DNA of 64,000 nucleotides from Limosilactobacillus balticus (lineage in GTDB: Bacteria > Bacillota > Bacilli > Lactobacillales > Lactobacillaceae), in the NCBI RefSeq assembly GCF_014145615.1, contig NZ_JACIVH010000076.1, forward strand, positions 1 to 64,000, given 5' to 3'. This document shows, in pieces, positions 8,497-17,351 of this stretch. The notes beneath the pieces are model-generated. The model worked only from the letters and a program-made list of their open reading frames with translations. It was not told the DNA's origin and made no database searches. A program made the position numbers and the translations under genes. Position 1 is the stretch's first letter, and each line of letters opens with the position of its first letter.

Positions 8497-9984
8497 TTAT
8501 TCTCCTCGTCCAAAAGCATTATTTATTTCTGTAAGGCGGCTAACAAACCATTGAACAACTGCACGATTATCATTATGTCGTCCAGGAAATCCTTTACTAA
8601 CAAACAATCGTGCGTTTTGAATGACCGCGTTTTCCTGCATTCTTTTTATTGCCAAATTATCATAATCATCATTTTTCATATACCCAACATATATCCGCGT
8701 CTTAGTTAAGTCGGTTTGATTCATTAATTCCCAAAATTTTGTATCTAATTGCTCAAGTTGCTCAGAATTTAAAGAAGATACTAATTGCCGATCTATATCA
8801 AAAATTGTATCAAATTCGTCTGGTCGCTCTAGACGTGCTCGTAAAGCAACCTGACCTAAATTAACAGTTGGCTTAGCAACATTAATTGCATAAGGAGATA
8901 GTTGCGCACCAAGTTTAATTGCCGGATACGTTCCCATTGAAATTCCATTCAATACTAATTGTTGCCGACTAAAGCCTAATTTCCTCAACGTTCTAATAAT
9001 TGTAGTTTTGATCTGGCTTTCAATTTTTTCACCCGTATAAAACTGTCCCACTGCTAAGCGTGGATCCGTAAACAGTAAGGCTGGAGTATGGTTACGTCTA
9101 AATAGAGGATATGCTTCAAACCCCTCTAAACCACGTGCTCCAGAAAAATAAACATGTAATGGTGGTCGCAAATCACCCGGATTAAAATAATATGCAATAT
9201 CTTCGCCAGTTACCGAATCAACAAGGCGTTTCCCTCCTGTAAAAAATTCACCATAATCTTTTCGTGACCAACGTGCATGCAAAACACCTAATGTTAATTC
9301 TCCTTTTCCGAGAACTTCAAGACTAACATTAGCATATCGTGGAACATCTTTTAGTTTAATTGGTAGTTCTTGTTCTTCATTATTCTTCGAAAAATTAAGG
9401 AAATATTGGTCCTTAGGATTGCCATCTCCTGCACCTGGCTGAACAATAACTCGTAAACGAACTTTAACATTAGTTTGCCGATTATATTCAAGACTAAATT
9501 TAAATAACCGTTGAGGATCAATATAAATATTTTGCTGATAACTACCTAAATTAGTCCATTCATTAGCCTTAATTTTTAATGTAAGGTGACCATCATCTAC
9601 AAATGCCCCTACTGGATTATTTAATAATAATTTAGTTGGTGCAAGCCGCATTCCAGATTGTCCATGAAAAAATCTGACCGGCAATTGATTAATTAATTCT
9701 TGAGGTTCTTCAACAATCTGACGTGCTTCTTGACATTTAATAAAATTTAAGCCGGCTTTACTAAGGTCCTTTTCAGCAAATGGAGAGTACAAAACACAAT
9801 AAGGAGGGACTTGCCATTGAAGCTTTCTCCACAAATCATCCTCTAACTGAACCCCTTCCGTAATTATTACTAAATCGAACTTTTGTATCCCTGCATGAGG
9901 ATAGGTATTATAAGTCCATTTTATTTCATTTGGAATTTTATATTTATCTGCCCAGTTTTGTGCACCTAACTGTAAGACATTCAT
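8497..9984 (-). CDS. asp2: Asp2, accessory Sec protein with a predicted sugar O-acetyltransferase triad
   Basis: A 495-residue Asp2. The C-terminal half has an alpha/beta-hydrolase-like nucleophile elbow, NGISMGTYP, with the serine at residue 349; acidic residues follow at 439-440 (MKNDDYD) and a histidine at 470 (GFPGRHND). This fits the Ser-Asp/Glu-His triad by which family members acetylate GlcNAc on the adhesin. Residues 110-240 look strand-rich, like a carbohydrate-binding module. The start is well set by GAGGTGA seven bases upstream. It acts in the Asp1-Asp2-Asp3 complex. Confidence 0.92.
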   Translation of the reverse strand: MNVLQLGAQNWADKYKIPNEIKWTYNTYPHAGIQKFDLVIITEGVQLEDDLWRKLQWQVPPYCVLYSPFAEKDLSKAGLNFIKCQEARQIVEEPQELINQLPVRFFHGQSGMRLAPTKLLLNNPVGAFVDDGHLTLKIKANEWTNLGSYQQNIYIDPQRLFKFSLEYNRQTNVKVRLRVIVQPGAGDGNPKDQYFLNFSKNNEEQELPIKLKDVPRYANVSLEVLGKGELTLGVLHARWSRKDYGEFFTGGKRLVDSVTGEDIAYYFNPGDLRPPLHVYFSGARGLEGFEAYPLFRRNHTPALLFTDPRLAVGQFYTGEKIESQIKTTIIRTLRKLGFSRQQLVLNGISMGTYPAIKLGAQLSPYAINVAKPTVNLGQVALRARLERPDEFDTIFDIDRQLVSSLNSEQLEQLDTKFWELMNQTDLTKTRIYVGYMKNDDYDNLAIKRMQENAVIQNARLFVSKGFPGRHNDNRAVVQWFVSRLTEINNAFGRGE

Positions 9985-9995
9985 GAAGACTCACC

Positions 9996-11507
9996 TCATT
10001 TCGTTAAAACTTTTTCCCACTTCTTTTGTAATTCTGCCGCTGATAACTGGTTCATCAGTTGAATGTTGTAAATAAGAGCTTCATTCCAATGCTTAAGGCT
10101 ACCTAAATAATAGTCTAATCCCTTATTGATATCACTGATTTTAGGACAAATTAATCCATTCTGATAATCTTTAACTTGATCATTTGCCTGACGATATAGT
10201 TGCGGGATACCTGTACTAATGGCCGAAATTTGTAAAAATTCGTCTAATTGGTTTCCCCAGTCAATTAAGATCCGTAAAGAGTCCAATTGTCGCCCCGCTT
10301 CAGCAGGAGTACTAATTCTTTTTGTATCAATAGTTAGTTTAGGAATATCAATTTGCTTCGTCAAAAGTTCTTCAACTTCATTTTGTTCCTCGCTAGCTAA
10401 GATAAACTCACCCTGATGAGTCTTTTTCAAATTTTCAAGAGCTTGCTGAGCTTGTTGGAATTTTTCAGTACTATAACTCATTACCGTCAATGCTGTTGTT
10501 TTAGGATTTTTTAGTAATCGCTGATAAAGTAATTCCAACACTTTATCAATCTCATCTTTTGCCATTGACTCAATAAAAAGACCTATTCGCTCTTGATCCG
10601 AACGTTGACTATGGCCCAAATTAAAACGAGACTGAAATAGTGGAATTATTGTTGCATCCATATTAGTTTGTTTTTTTATATTATTTTTTGTTTCATTATT
10701 ATCTGCAACTAAAATTAGTTTTTGATTCTTTAGTGCATCAAGACTTTCACGATACGTATGCCAACGACTTAAGGAGAAAATTGGTTGATAAGATGAATAA
10801 GTTTTTGGGTCGATTACCGCTTGATCATCCATCGTAACAATCAAATTATCTCGGTCCACATTAAACTTACTTAAAACCTGCTTAATAACAACTTCTGTGA
10901 GTAAATCATTTAAATGCTCATAGTGTAAGTGATTTGTTAATCCTGAAAAGCGCTTATTAATTTCAACTTGATCAGATTTCACATCATGTTTAAATCGCCA
11001 ATACCCCTGTTCGTCATAATAAATATATTGATATGGCTGGCCATTTTCAAATAATTCTTCTCGCGAAATAAAGCCGCGACTATCAAGTAGTAATCGCCGA
11101 CTTATCTTATCCTTTTCCAGATAGTCCACCCAAAGGATTTTACCTTGTGTATCAAAAATTACTTTGGCATAAGGATTTTCTTTGACCATCACGATTATTC
11201 GAAAGTTTGTAAAATCATAGTAAGCTCCAGTTGGCCAATTGAAATCACGGTAATCAACAATTTGACTATCAACATGATGAACTCCTTGTAGATAATCAAA
11301 AGTACTAAAAATTTGTGCTGGTGAGATCGTTAGTTGATTTAATTTGGTTGATAATTGTGGCTGATAATCAGTAATTATTAGTGAAAAGGGCTTTTGGTTA
11401 GTTTGAAATACTTTGATATGACTAACTGCATCATCAAATTCAAGTTTAGGAATAGTATGAGCCCAATCTTCTGACAACTCATGCCAAGCAGGAACTAAAT
11501 AATCCAT
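9996..11507 (-). CDS. asp1: Asp1, accessory Sec system protein
   Basis: A protein of 503 residues in the asp1 position, between secY2 and asp2. Asp1 has a GT-B glycosyltransferase-like fold without known catalysis and binds the adhesin's GlcNAc chains. The FSTFDYLQGVHHVDSQIVDY segment and the C-terminal region starting ISTPAEAGRQLDSLRILIDW are typical of the family. The ATG at 11507 is preferred because AAGGA lies nine bases before it; a GTG at 11513 that overlaps the secY2 stop would have almost no spacing. Confidence 0.9.
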   Translation of the reverse strand: MDYLVPAWHELSEDWAHTIPKLEFDDAVSHIKVFQTNQKPFSLIITDYQPQLSTKLNQLTISPAQIFSTFDYLQGVHHVDSQIVDYRDFNWPTGAYYDFTNFRIIVMVKENPYAKVIFDTQGKILWVDYLEKDKISRRLLLDSRGFISREELFENGQPYQYIYYDEQGYWRFKHDVKSDQVEINKRFSGLTNHLHYEHLNDLLTEVVIKQVLSKFNVDRDNLIVTMDDQAVIDPKTYSSYQPIFSLSRWHTYRESLDALKNQKLILVADNNETKNNIKKQTNMDATIIPLFQSRFNLGHSQRSDQERIGLFIESMAKDEIDKVLELLYQRLLKNPKTTALTVMSYSTEKFQQAQQALENLKKTHQGEFILASEEQNEVEELLTKQIDIPKLTIDTKRISTPAEAGRQLDSLRILIDWGNQLDEFLQISAISTGIPQLYRQANDQVKDYQNGLICPKISDINKGLDYYLGSLKHWNEALIYNIQLMNQLSAAELQKKWEKVLTK

Positions 11508-11509
11508 AA

Positions 11510-12700
11510 TCACTCATCCTTCATTAAATGTGCGTATCTTAATGGGAACAATAACATTAATAATTGATCTTTTATTCCCTGCATAAACATTACAATCATT
11601 ATAATATTCATTGGTAAAATTGCTAATCCAGCGAAATCTCCCAGAATACGAGATCCTAATAAACCAAAGCTTAATTGGATAGCATTCAAAAGCGCTCCCC
11701 AAAAAGATACGTGAATTAATAGACGCTGTAAATATTTTTTCGTCGGTTCACCAGGGCGAATGCCAATAATGTAATTATTATTATGTAACATTATTTTGGC
11801 ATGTTCTTTAGGATCAAATTGTACAAACGTAAAGAAGTAAAATAGTGCAAAAGCTAATATTCCACTAAGTACAATTTCAAAATAAGGGTTAGCAAATAAA
11901 GACTGTGGACCTAAAATATTTGCTAATAGCGTTGGAATCATTAGCAATGACATCCCAACCATATAAGTCATCATCGCTCCCATATTAAGGCCTAGAGGAA
12001 GAATTATCGGCTCATCATGACTGCTTATCATTGTATTGACCATCCTAATCGGATAATAAGCACGATTAAAAGAAATCCAAAAAATTAAAAGTCCAAAGCT
12101 TGCAAGCACTACCAATGCCAACCAAAGATATCCATAAGACTGACCCACTATTTTTCCAATTGATGATAATAAATTAGGCAGGGTACCAGAAATAATGTTA
12201 AAAAGGATAATCGTTATTGTTCCACCAATGCCAAATTTCGTATTCATATTCCCTAGCCATACTACAAATAAGCTCCCAGCAGTCAACATTAACGTTACCG
12301 CCAAACCCGTAAAGAAATTTGTCGTAAGCTTTAGCATTAAAGTAATAGCTAACGATTGAATAATTGCAAAAATTAAAGTTAACCATTGCTGTATTCTCAT
12401 CGTTTGTTTTATTGAAAATGTATCAAAGTAGAATAGGCGCATCATCGTTAGCAACTGAATAATCATCATTGCAATCATTAATGGGTTCAACCCAACTGAA
12501 AATAACGATAATCGCTGTAAGTTACCCCCACTCATAAAACTCATAATCCCTAGAGAACTATTAGCTAATACCTGCCGAAAAGTTGTCGAAATATTAACTA
12601 ATGGTAATGGAATCGTACAACCCAAAATATAAATGATTAAGATAAAGAATGTAGTTCCTAAACGTTTTAATAAATTATTTAATTGTATTCTTTGTATCAC
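11510..12700 (-). CDS. secY2: SecY2, channel of the accessory Sec system
   Basis: A 396-residue, strongly hydrophobic SecY-family protein with about ten membrane segments. It forms the pore used by SecA2 for the adhesin. The N-terminal segment with RLGTTFFILIIYILGCTIPL and the following plug-like region resemble SecY, and the loop with RPGEPTKKYLQRL matches the cytosolic loop before the last segments. The GTG start follows GAGG by five bases. SecE and SecG partners are not obvious; the small membrane protein downstream of gtfB could play such a role. Confidence 0.94.
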   Translation of the reverse strand: MIQRIQLNNLLKRLGTTFFILIIYILGCTIPLPLVNISTTFRQVLANSSLGIMSFMSGGNLQRLSLFSVGLNPLMIAMMIIQLLTMMRLFYFDTFSIKQTMRIQQWLTLIFAIIQSLAITLMLKLTTNFFTGLAVTLMLTAGSLFVVWLGNMNTKFGIGGTITIILFNIISGTLPNLLSSIGKIVGQSYGYLWLALVVLASFGLLIFWISFNRAYYPIRMVNTMISSHDEPIILPLGLNMGAMMTYMVGMSLLMIPTLLANILGPQSLFANPYFEIVLSGILAFALFYFFTFVQFDPKEHAKIMLHNNNYIIGIRPGEPTKKYLQRLLIHVSFWGALLNAIQLSFGLLGSRILGDFAGLAILPMNIIMIVMFMQGIKDQLLMLLFPLRYAHLMKDE

Positions 12701-12719
12701 TTTTTCCTCATCAGCTTTT

Positions 12720-13724
12720 TTATTGATAATGTAATTTAAATATTGCTTCTGTTAATGCTTTTTTAGCAAAATAGCCGTTACGAACTAATACAGCAAAGTC
12801 ATTAACTCGTTGAATCATTTCATTATAAGACTGATCGCCTATCCCTTGTACCTTTTCGATTGCTTCATCTAAGTTATCAGCCACAATTCCTAAGCCTTTG
12901 CGTAATATCGTTTCACTTTCTGCCAAAGATTTATTAACAATTACTGGAATACCAGCTGCTAAATATGAGCTTAGTTTATGATTTGCATTCATGTTCATAT
13001 AGTTCATTGTATAAGGCTCATTAGACCATACAAGTCCAAATCCACCATTTTGCCTTAGTTTTGCTAATAACAACGCATCTGATTGCCATCCCATAAATTT
13101 TATGTTATCATATTCGCTTATTTTTTGAGGCTTAGCAAAAACATATAAAGGTGATGGATATTGCCAGTGATTAATTAGTTCAAATTTTTGTGGATTTCCT
13201 GCAAAGTTAATAACCTTTGAATTTTGAGGAGTAAAAGTCAAATCAACATTAGTTGGATGGTCCCACATATGTTGAATTACAGTTTTTTTTACCATTAATC
13301 CCTGATCCCGCAAAAAATCAATCATTTGTTGAGAAGCAGCGATAATTACATCAGCTTTATTATAATAATTAATAAATTGTGGCATTAGGTAACGATTTGA
13401 TTCAAACATCAATGGAATAATATCATGAATAAAAATAATTTTTTTAACATTATAAGGAGCAAGATGATCAATAAAAGCTTGATCCCACTCAATTGAATTC
13501 CAACTTGGTGATTGAAAGATAATAGTATCATTTGCTGAAACAGATGCAATAATACCATCAAAACGCGAACTTAACTGTCCTTGTGGTTCACCTGGCCAAT
13601 TATAATTGTAAATTCCGAGTTCGTTAAAGCCAAGTTCGCGACCTATTTTAGCTATTTGATTTTGTGCTATTTGAGCTGTGCTTTGAAAGCTCTGACCATA
13701 AAGATTTGTAATATGGACTGTCAA
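12720..13724 (-). CDS. gtfC: GtfC/Gtf3-like glycosyltransferase extending the adhesin glycan
   Basis: A 334-residue glycosyltransferase like the Gtf3 (Nss, GtfC) family, which adds the second sugar to GlcNAc-modified adhesin. Visible features are [12 protein letters not shown] at the start, [16 protein letters not shown] mid-protein, and a C-terminal [18 protein letters not shown] acceptor-side motif. I use the TTG at 13724, because GGAGG lies eight bases before it and the family sequence begins here; a TTG at 13739 would include the ribosome site. L. reuteri homologues differ between strains in using UDP-Glc or UDP-GlcNAc, and the donor cannot be read from this sequence. It is the first gene of the operon. 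Confidence 0.88.
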   Translation of the reverse strand: MTVHITNLYGQSFQSTAQIAQNQIAKIGRELGFNELGIYNYNWPGEPQGQLSSRFDGIIASVSANDTIIFQSPSWNSIEWDQAFIDHLAPYNVKKIIFIHDIIPLMFESNRYLMPQFINYYNKADVIIAASQQMIDFLRDQGLMVKKTVIQHMWDHPTNVDLTFTPQNSKVINFAGNPQKFELINHWQYPSPLYVFAKPQKISEYDNIKFMGWQSDALLLAKLRQNGGFGLVWSNEPYTMNYMNMNANHKLSSYLAAGIPVIVNKSLAESETILRKGLGIVADNLDEAIEKVQGIGDQSYNEMIQRVNDFAVLVRNGYFAKKALTEAIFKLHYQ

Positions 13725-13739
13725 CGATGATTCCTCCAA

Positions 13740-13900
13740 AAATTATTTATTCCTACAACCTTTTTATCATTAAAATAACAATTATATTAAGATAATTATA
13801 TTATACACTCTTTCATACCATGGTATGTTACAAGTTTTGTCCCCCTTCTCTTAAGTATCGATAAATAATTATTCAACACTTCTGTTCTCTATTTTAAAAA
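13740..13900 (-). promoter_or_regulatory. Promoter region of the accessory Sec operon
   Basis: The region upstream of gtfC holds two overlapping TATAAT boxes in the minus sense (13800-13805 and 13795-13800), a TTGTAA at 13828-13833, and between them the perfect palindrome CATACCATGGTATG at 13814-13827. The spacing TTGTAA-TATAAT is 22, too wide for a plain promoter, so the exact start point is unsure. Confidence 0.5.
13814..13827. repeat. 14-bp perfect palindrome upstream of the accessory Sec operon
   Basis: CATACCATGGTATG reads the same on both strands and lies directly upstream of the -10 boxes of the gtfC promoter region, a typical place for an operator. No regulator gene lies next to it. 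Confidence 0.5.
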
Positions 13901-13943
13901 TCGAGTAGGAGATAATTGATTAATTCAATTATCGACCTCTCAC

Positions 13944-13975
13944 ACCACCGTACGTATGGTTCCGTATACGGCGGT
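13944..13975 (-). ncRNA. Group II intron domain V hairpin
   Basis: ACCGCCGTA pairs with TACGGTGGT around an inner CGGAACC loop region, and GTGAGAGG follows, as in domain V of bacterial group II introns. It is the best conserved ribozyme part of the deleted element. Confidence 0.8.
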
Positions 13976-13987
13976 TCGATAACTTAA

Positions 13988-14300
13988 TCACTTTTGAATT
14001 GACTGGAGCGTCTTGGACATATTCATAAGTCCGAGTCGTTCCAGTTTTCTATTAGTTAGAGAGTAGCTCAAGGTCTTACTGTGTGCAGTTCGCTAGTACC
14101 CGTAAGGGGTACTAGCGAAGACATATGCATCATGCTGAGACAGTCCCGGTTTCTGTAAATTAGTTACCTTAGTTTTAAACTTCTTCCATTGCTTCCAGAT
14201 ATACTGCCTTATTCGGGTCCTCAACCACTTGTCAAGGCGTTGAATAAAGTCAGTTAGTTTCCCAATTGAGTAGTACTGAAGCCACCCACGCATTTTTCGG
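13988..14300 (-). pseudogene. C-terminal remnant of a group II intron maturase/reverse transcriptase
   Basis: From about 14296 the frame reads RGWLQYYSIGKLTDFIQRLD and WIRRRIR-like/KQWKKFKTK segments, the maturase (X) and C-terminal region of group II intron proteins. A TAG at 14093-14095 replaces the expected Trp in FAST..GYW; the same frame then continues for 34 codons (RTAHSKTLSYSLTNRKLE...) to a TGA at 13988. The catalytic reverse transcriptase domain is absent. An ATG at 14374 opens this frame, but its first codons lie in ribozyme sequence, so it is not a real start. Confidence 0.88.
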
Positions 14301-14424
14301 TGAATTCCTTCAGATTCCATCTCACAGTGGACACCCCTGTCCCTCAGCTCATGGTTCCGACTACTGCGGCCCATAGCGGACTTTCACCGCCTAGCTAACA
14401 CCCATGCCGGACGTACCTAGAAAG

Positions 14425-14460
14425 GCAGCAAGTCTCATCCGTGTTAGAAAGACTTGCTGC
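14425..14460 (-). terminator. Terminator hairpin at the end of cassette 4
   Basis: GCAGCAAGTCT and AGACTTGCTGC form a perfect 11-bp stem just after the stop of the last small membrane protein gene. The loop and right arm recur at 17352-17380 and 18456-18487, so the hairpin belongs to the duplicated unit. Confidence 0.8.
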
Positions 14461-14465
14461 TTATT

Positions 14466-14987
14466 TTAACGATAATGAATTTTAAACCATATATTCCAGA
14501 TCCATTGTAGATTTACTTTAGGCTTTGGGGTATTTTGTTTAATTTCTTTTTGAACATAATCCAACTCATCATAAATAAGTTTTCTGGAATAGTTTGGCAT
14601 ATTTTGTTTAATTTCTTGTTTTACTTTACCGCTATTAGAAAAGTATAGGCCATAATTATCATCAGTCATTTGGTCAGCACGGGTTAAGGAGTAGACAGCC
14701 GCATATTCATCAATTTCTAAAAAATCGCCCTTTCTTTGAAGATTATCTTTTGTGAGCCTTATTATAAGTGGTCCACGTGTTGAGCCAGTATTTCTTGTTT
14801 CATAGCCAGGAGTATAACGTGCTGGCAACCAATGTCCTAGTAAAACTGGAATAAACGGATACTGCTTTCTATTATGTGGCATATGCGTTGCATAATAATA
14901 GGCATTACTTCGCAAATTAATCGGAATCCTAATCAATATAAATAACCCTACCACTACACTAATAATTATAATTATTACTTTTTTCAT
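14466..14987 (-). CDS. Small single-pass membrane protein, copy 5 of the partner (putative immunity) family
   Basis: A 173-residue protein not recognised from a named family. Residues 5-25 form one membrane helix. Then follow the motif NAYYYATHMPHN, a LP..Y.PGYE segment, a variable middle (about 75-140), and the conserved end KVNLQWIWNIWFKIHYR. With the positive N-terminus inside, the rest would lie outside the membrane. Four paralogues lie within 5 kb; the middle differs and both ends are kept. Its ribosome site is formed by the last arginine codons of the preceding cationic cassette (AGAAGGAGACGATAA). This coupling suggests it acts with, or protects from, the basic tail protein; that role is inference. 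Confidence 0.75.
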   Translation of the reverse strand: MKKVIIIIISVVVGLFILIRIPINLRSNAYYYATHMPHNRKQYPFIPVLLGHWLPARYTPGYETRNTGSTRGPLIIRLTKDNLQRKGDFLEIDEYAAVYSLTRADQMTDDNYGLYFSNSGKVKQEIKQNMPNYSRKLIYDELDYVQKEIKQNTPKPKVNLQWIWNIWFKIHYR

Positions 14988-14990
14988 TTT

Positions 14991-15495
14991 TTATCGTCTC
15001 CTTCTAAAGAAACGTTTAACTCGATTTACAGTTCTCTTCACTGTCCTCGATACGCTTCTCGTTACCTTACGATAAGTTCGTTGAACTGCTCGGGTAACTC
15101 TTCGTACTGAATGAGTAATTCGTTGTGGCATTTGCCGAATAGTCGTTACCGTTCTGTTGCCTCGTCGAATAACAGGTCTGGTAATTCGTTGAACAAACCG
15201 TTGGACAGGTTTAACAATCGGTCTCGCAACTCTTTTTACACTATTAATTACTTTGGTAGCTGCTCGTTGTACCGTTTGTACTTGTCTCCGAGCTGCTTGC
15301 GTCATTCTTTGCGGAAGTGTACGAATTGTATTGTTAATTGTTCGGCGTTGATTTTGATGAACAACTTTAATATCATTCGCAATTACCTTTCCATCTTTCT
15401 TAAGGCCATTAACTGCATTTTGAACTTGTTTTTTAGCCGATTCTTTTGCCTTTCGACGATTTTTCATGTAATCAATAATTCCAAGCCCTATACTC
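14991..15495 (-). CDS. Orphan cationic tail cassette 4
   Basis: The homology with the tail of the large MucBP protein begins in the end of its hydrophobic segment (SIGLGIIDYMKNRRKAKESA) and continues to the same end, RVKRFFRRRR. About a third of the last 65 residues are Arg or Lys, with regular hydrophobic residues between, as in an amphipathic cationic helix. The open frame extends up to 15566, but this part crosses an old hairpin and no ribosome site is seen, so the start is uncertain and the cassette may be silent. The next gene is partner copy 5. Without the secreted front part it could become functional only by recombination or from an internal start. Confidence 0.6.
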
Positions 15496-15502
15496 AGAAA
15501 AC

Positions 15503-15544
15503 AAATGCAGTAAACCTCAACATGGATGAGACTTTCTGCATTTC
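15503..15544. repeat. Diverged copy of the cassette-end hairpin
   Basis: AAATGCAG and CTGCATTT enclose AGTCTCATCCATGTTGAG (minus sense), which resembles the AGTCTCATCCGTGTTGGA loop of the cassette terminators. It marks the left border of cassette 4. Confidence 0.55.
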
Positions 15545-15629
15545 TAAAGCACATAATAATAGCCATCTGTATGCAATAATAACGATTATAAACCTTGCTT
15601 TTTCCGTTCTCTGATTTGCTTTATCCCCT

Positions 15630-16163
15630 TTAACGGTATTGACTAGGAAGCCTAAACCATAAGTTCCATAGCCATTGTAGATTGATCAAAGGCTTTTCTG
15701 AATTTTGTTTAATCTCAGACTGTATTTGTTCTAAAGCATGTTTCATCTCTTGTTTAGCATTCTTTGGCGGGTTTCCAATTTTATAGTATTCGTTAATTAC
15801 CCCATTTTCGGAAAAAGAAAAGCTTGCCAAATTATTTAAATAATAATTTGGGTCATTGTAATCTTTGCTGTAACGTATATGAGCACCATTAAGTTCAACT
15901 ATATCCTGTTCTGTGTGAATTCGTTTCTTGTTAATACTTACTGTATAACTTCCTCGTTTATCATCATTTTCCACATTATAGCCAGGGACATAACTTGCAG
16001 GAAGGTAATTCGAATCTAACAGTGTAACAAAAGGGTAGCGATTCTTTTGTTGCTGGGTATGAGTTGCATAATAATAAGTATTATGATGAAAATTAAATGG
16101 TATTTGTAAAATGAATAATATGCTCAAAACGATTATGGTTATCCAGATTGCTTTCTTTTTCAT
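15630..16163 (-). CDS. Small single-pass membrane protein, copy 4 of the partner family
   Basis: A 177-residue paralogue with an N-terminal membrane helix (about 5-22), NTYYYATHTQQQKNRYPFV, SYVPGYN, a strongly diverged middle, and the conserved ending NLQWLWNLWFRL. GGAG lies nine bases before the ATG. It follows directly after partner copy 3 with no cationic cassette between them, so this unit has two partner genes. It is the most diverged intact copy, which would fit a partner for a different tail variant. Function unknown. Confidence 0.75.
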   Translation of the reverse strand: MKKKAIWITIIVLSILFILQIPFNFHHNTYYYATHTQQQKNRYPFVTLLDSNYLPASYVPGYNVENDDKRGSYTVSINKKRIHTEQDIVELNGAHIRYSKDYNDPNYYLNNLASFSFSENGVINEYYKIGNPPKNAKQEMKHALEQIQSEIKQNSEKPLINLQWLWNLWFRLPSQYR

Positions 16164-16173
16164 TTATTTTCTC

Positions 16174-16649
16174 CTAATTCGATACCCGATACCATACATT
16201 CCAGACCCATTGGAGATTGATAATTGGCCGCCGCGAATTCTTTTTAATTTCATTTTCTACATTATTCAAATACTTGTAAGCTTTTTTTCATGTTTTAATT
16301 CTTTTTTTGTATCAACTAATTTCCCATCGCTACTTAAAATAATATAGGAAACCTTCTTACTATTTTTCGGCTTATATTCCACCAATTCTGGCATTAGTCT
16401 AAAACTATCCCCGTTCTTTTCAGTTTTCTTAACTTCATTCAAAGTTGCTTCTCGCAAATTTTGATGAATTACTTGGTAACTAGGAACATAGTTATCAGGT
16501 AAGTAATTATTTCCCAATAATGGTACAAATCTATAATACTTACTATTATTATTTTTCATATGGGTAGCATAATAGTAAGCATGGTAATGAAGATTAAAGG
16601 GAATTTGCACTATAAAAGCTATTCCCAATATAATTAGCCATTTTTTCAT
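16174..16649 (-). pseudogene. Partner family copy 3, broken by a one-base frameshift in a run of seven A
   Basis: The frame starts at 16649 with a membrane helix and HAYYYATHMKNN, and stops early at 16266. Reading on one frame over from the A7 run at 16281-16287 restores AYKYLNNVENEIKKNSRRP and the family ending NLQWVWNVWYRVSN, with a TAG at 16174. Eight A would give one open frame of about 158 codons. The start overlaps the stop of the preceding cassette (ATGA). The run of A could be a slippage site, a real inactivation or a sequencing error. Confidence 0.8.
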
Positions 16650-17110
16650 CGTCTCTTCCTCCTAAAGAACTTTTTAACTCTCGTTCTAGTGTTTTTTACG
16701 AATCTTGAAACTGATTTACGGGCTGAGTTATATCTTTTAGTTACAGTTCGCTTCACTGCACTATTAAATCGTTTAATCGGCCTTGGGGTGTATTTCTTAT
16801 ACACTCTTTTAACAGCGTTAACTGTTTTTCGATAAATCTGTCTACCAGTTCTTATTGGGTGAGTAATAATACGTTTCGTGGCCGTATAAAGTTTGGTAGC
16901 TTGCCTTTTCACATGAGCTACACCTGCTCTGGCTTTTTGTACTACTTTCTTTATCGTTTTAGCTGGATGCATTATAGCTTGAGCTGCAACTTTAGCTCCC
17001 TGCTTTACAGTTCGCCAGTTGCGCCATGCTAGCAATACGGCAGTTGCAATCCCCATCGTCGTAACAAGCACTCGACTAGTTATTATATTTAACTTCGAAC
17101 GTTCTACCAT
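16646..17110 (-). CDS. Orphan cationic tail cassette 3, variant sequence
   Basis: A 154-residue basic protein. It has a hydrophobic segment at about 12-28 (VLVTTMGIATAVLLAW) and then a long, Arg/Lys-rich stretch ending TRVKKFFRRKRR. It keeps the design and the end of the other cassettes, but the sequence between differs clearly (PAKTIKKVVQKARAGVAHVK, YTPRPIKRF). It thus looks like a second allele of the tail. Its stop overlaps the start of partner copy 3. No ribosome site precedes the first ATG, and a decayed copy of the common tail lies directly upstream, as if this variant had replaced it. Confidence 0.65.
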   Translation of the reverse strand: MVERSKLNIITSRVLVTTMGIATAVLLAWRNWRTVKQGAKVAAQAIMHPAKTIKKVVQKARAGVAHVKRQATKLYTATKRIITHPIRTGRQIYRKTVNAVKRVYKKYTPRPIKRFNSAVKRTVTKRYNSARKSVSRFVKNTRTRVKKFFRRKRR

Positions 17111-17111
17111 T

Positions 17112-17351
17112 GAGCAAAGTGTTAAACTGGCCGAACAATCGATTTCACAACTCTTTTTACATTGTTAAATGCCCGCACTGATTCTGATGAACAACTTTAA
17201 TATCATTCACAATTATTTTTCCATCTTGCTTGAAGCTATTAACTGCATCTTGAACCTGTTTCTTAGCTGATTTCTTTGTCTTTCGACGATTTTTTATGTA
17301 ATCAACCATCCCAAAGCCTATCGTAAGGCTTAACGCTTTATAGTTACTAAA
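17112..17351 (-). pseudogene. Decayed fragment of a cationic tail cassette
   Basis: The minus sense reads YKALSLTIGFGMVDYIKNRR and on to DIKVVHQNQ, nearly identical to cassette 2. Then a lost base shifts the frame, a block from AFNN to the next VKR is missing, and a TAA replaces a Gln codon after VRPV. It is a dead remnant that records an earlier cassette at this place. Confidence 0.8.

Larger units (their letters stand above)
13901..14416 (-). mobile_element. Internally deleted group II intron
   Basis: In the minus sense the element starts with GTACG (compare the GUGYG intron start), followed by the intron 5' motif GGTGAAAGTCCGCTATGGGC. It then jumps directly to the C-terminal part of a maturase/reverse transcriptase and ends with domain V and a domain VI-like stem (near 13911-13933). 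Most of domains I-IV and the reverse transcriptase are missing, so it is dead by itself. It lies eight bases behind a terminator hairpin in the same sense, the type of site used by group IIC introns. Confidence 0.85.

Noticed and set aside
13988-14374. Active group II intron reverse transcriptase
   Set aside because: The catalytic domain is missing and a TAG interrupts the remaining part.
15111-15614. Open frame on the plus strand opposite cassette 4, and similar ones at 18018-18368 and 19149-19517
   Set aside because: They are antisense images of the Arg-rich tails; their similarity to each other merely mirrors the duplicated tail sequence, and no ribosome sites are seen.
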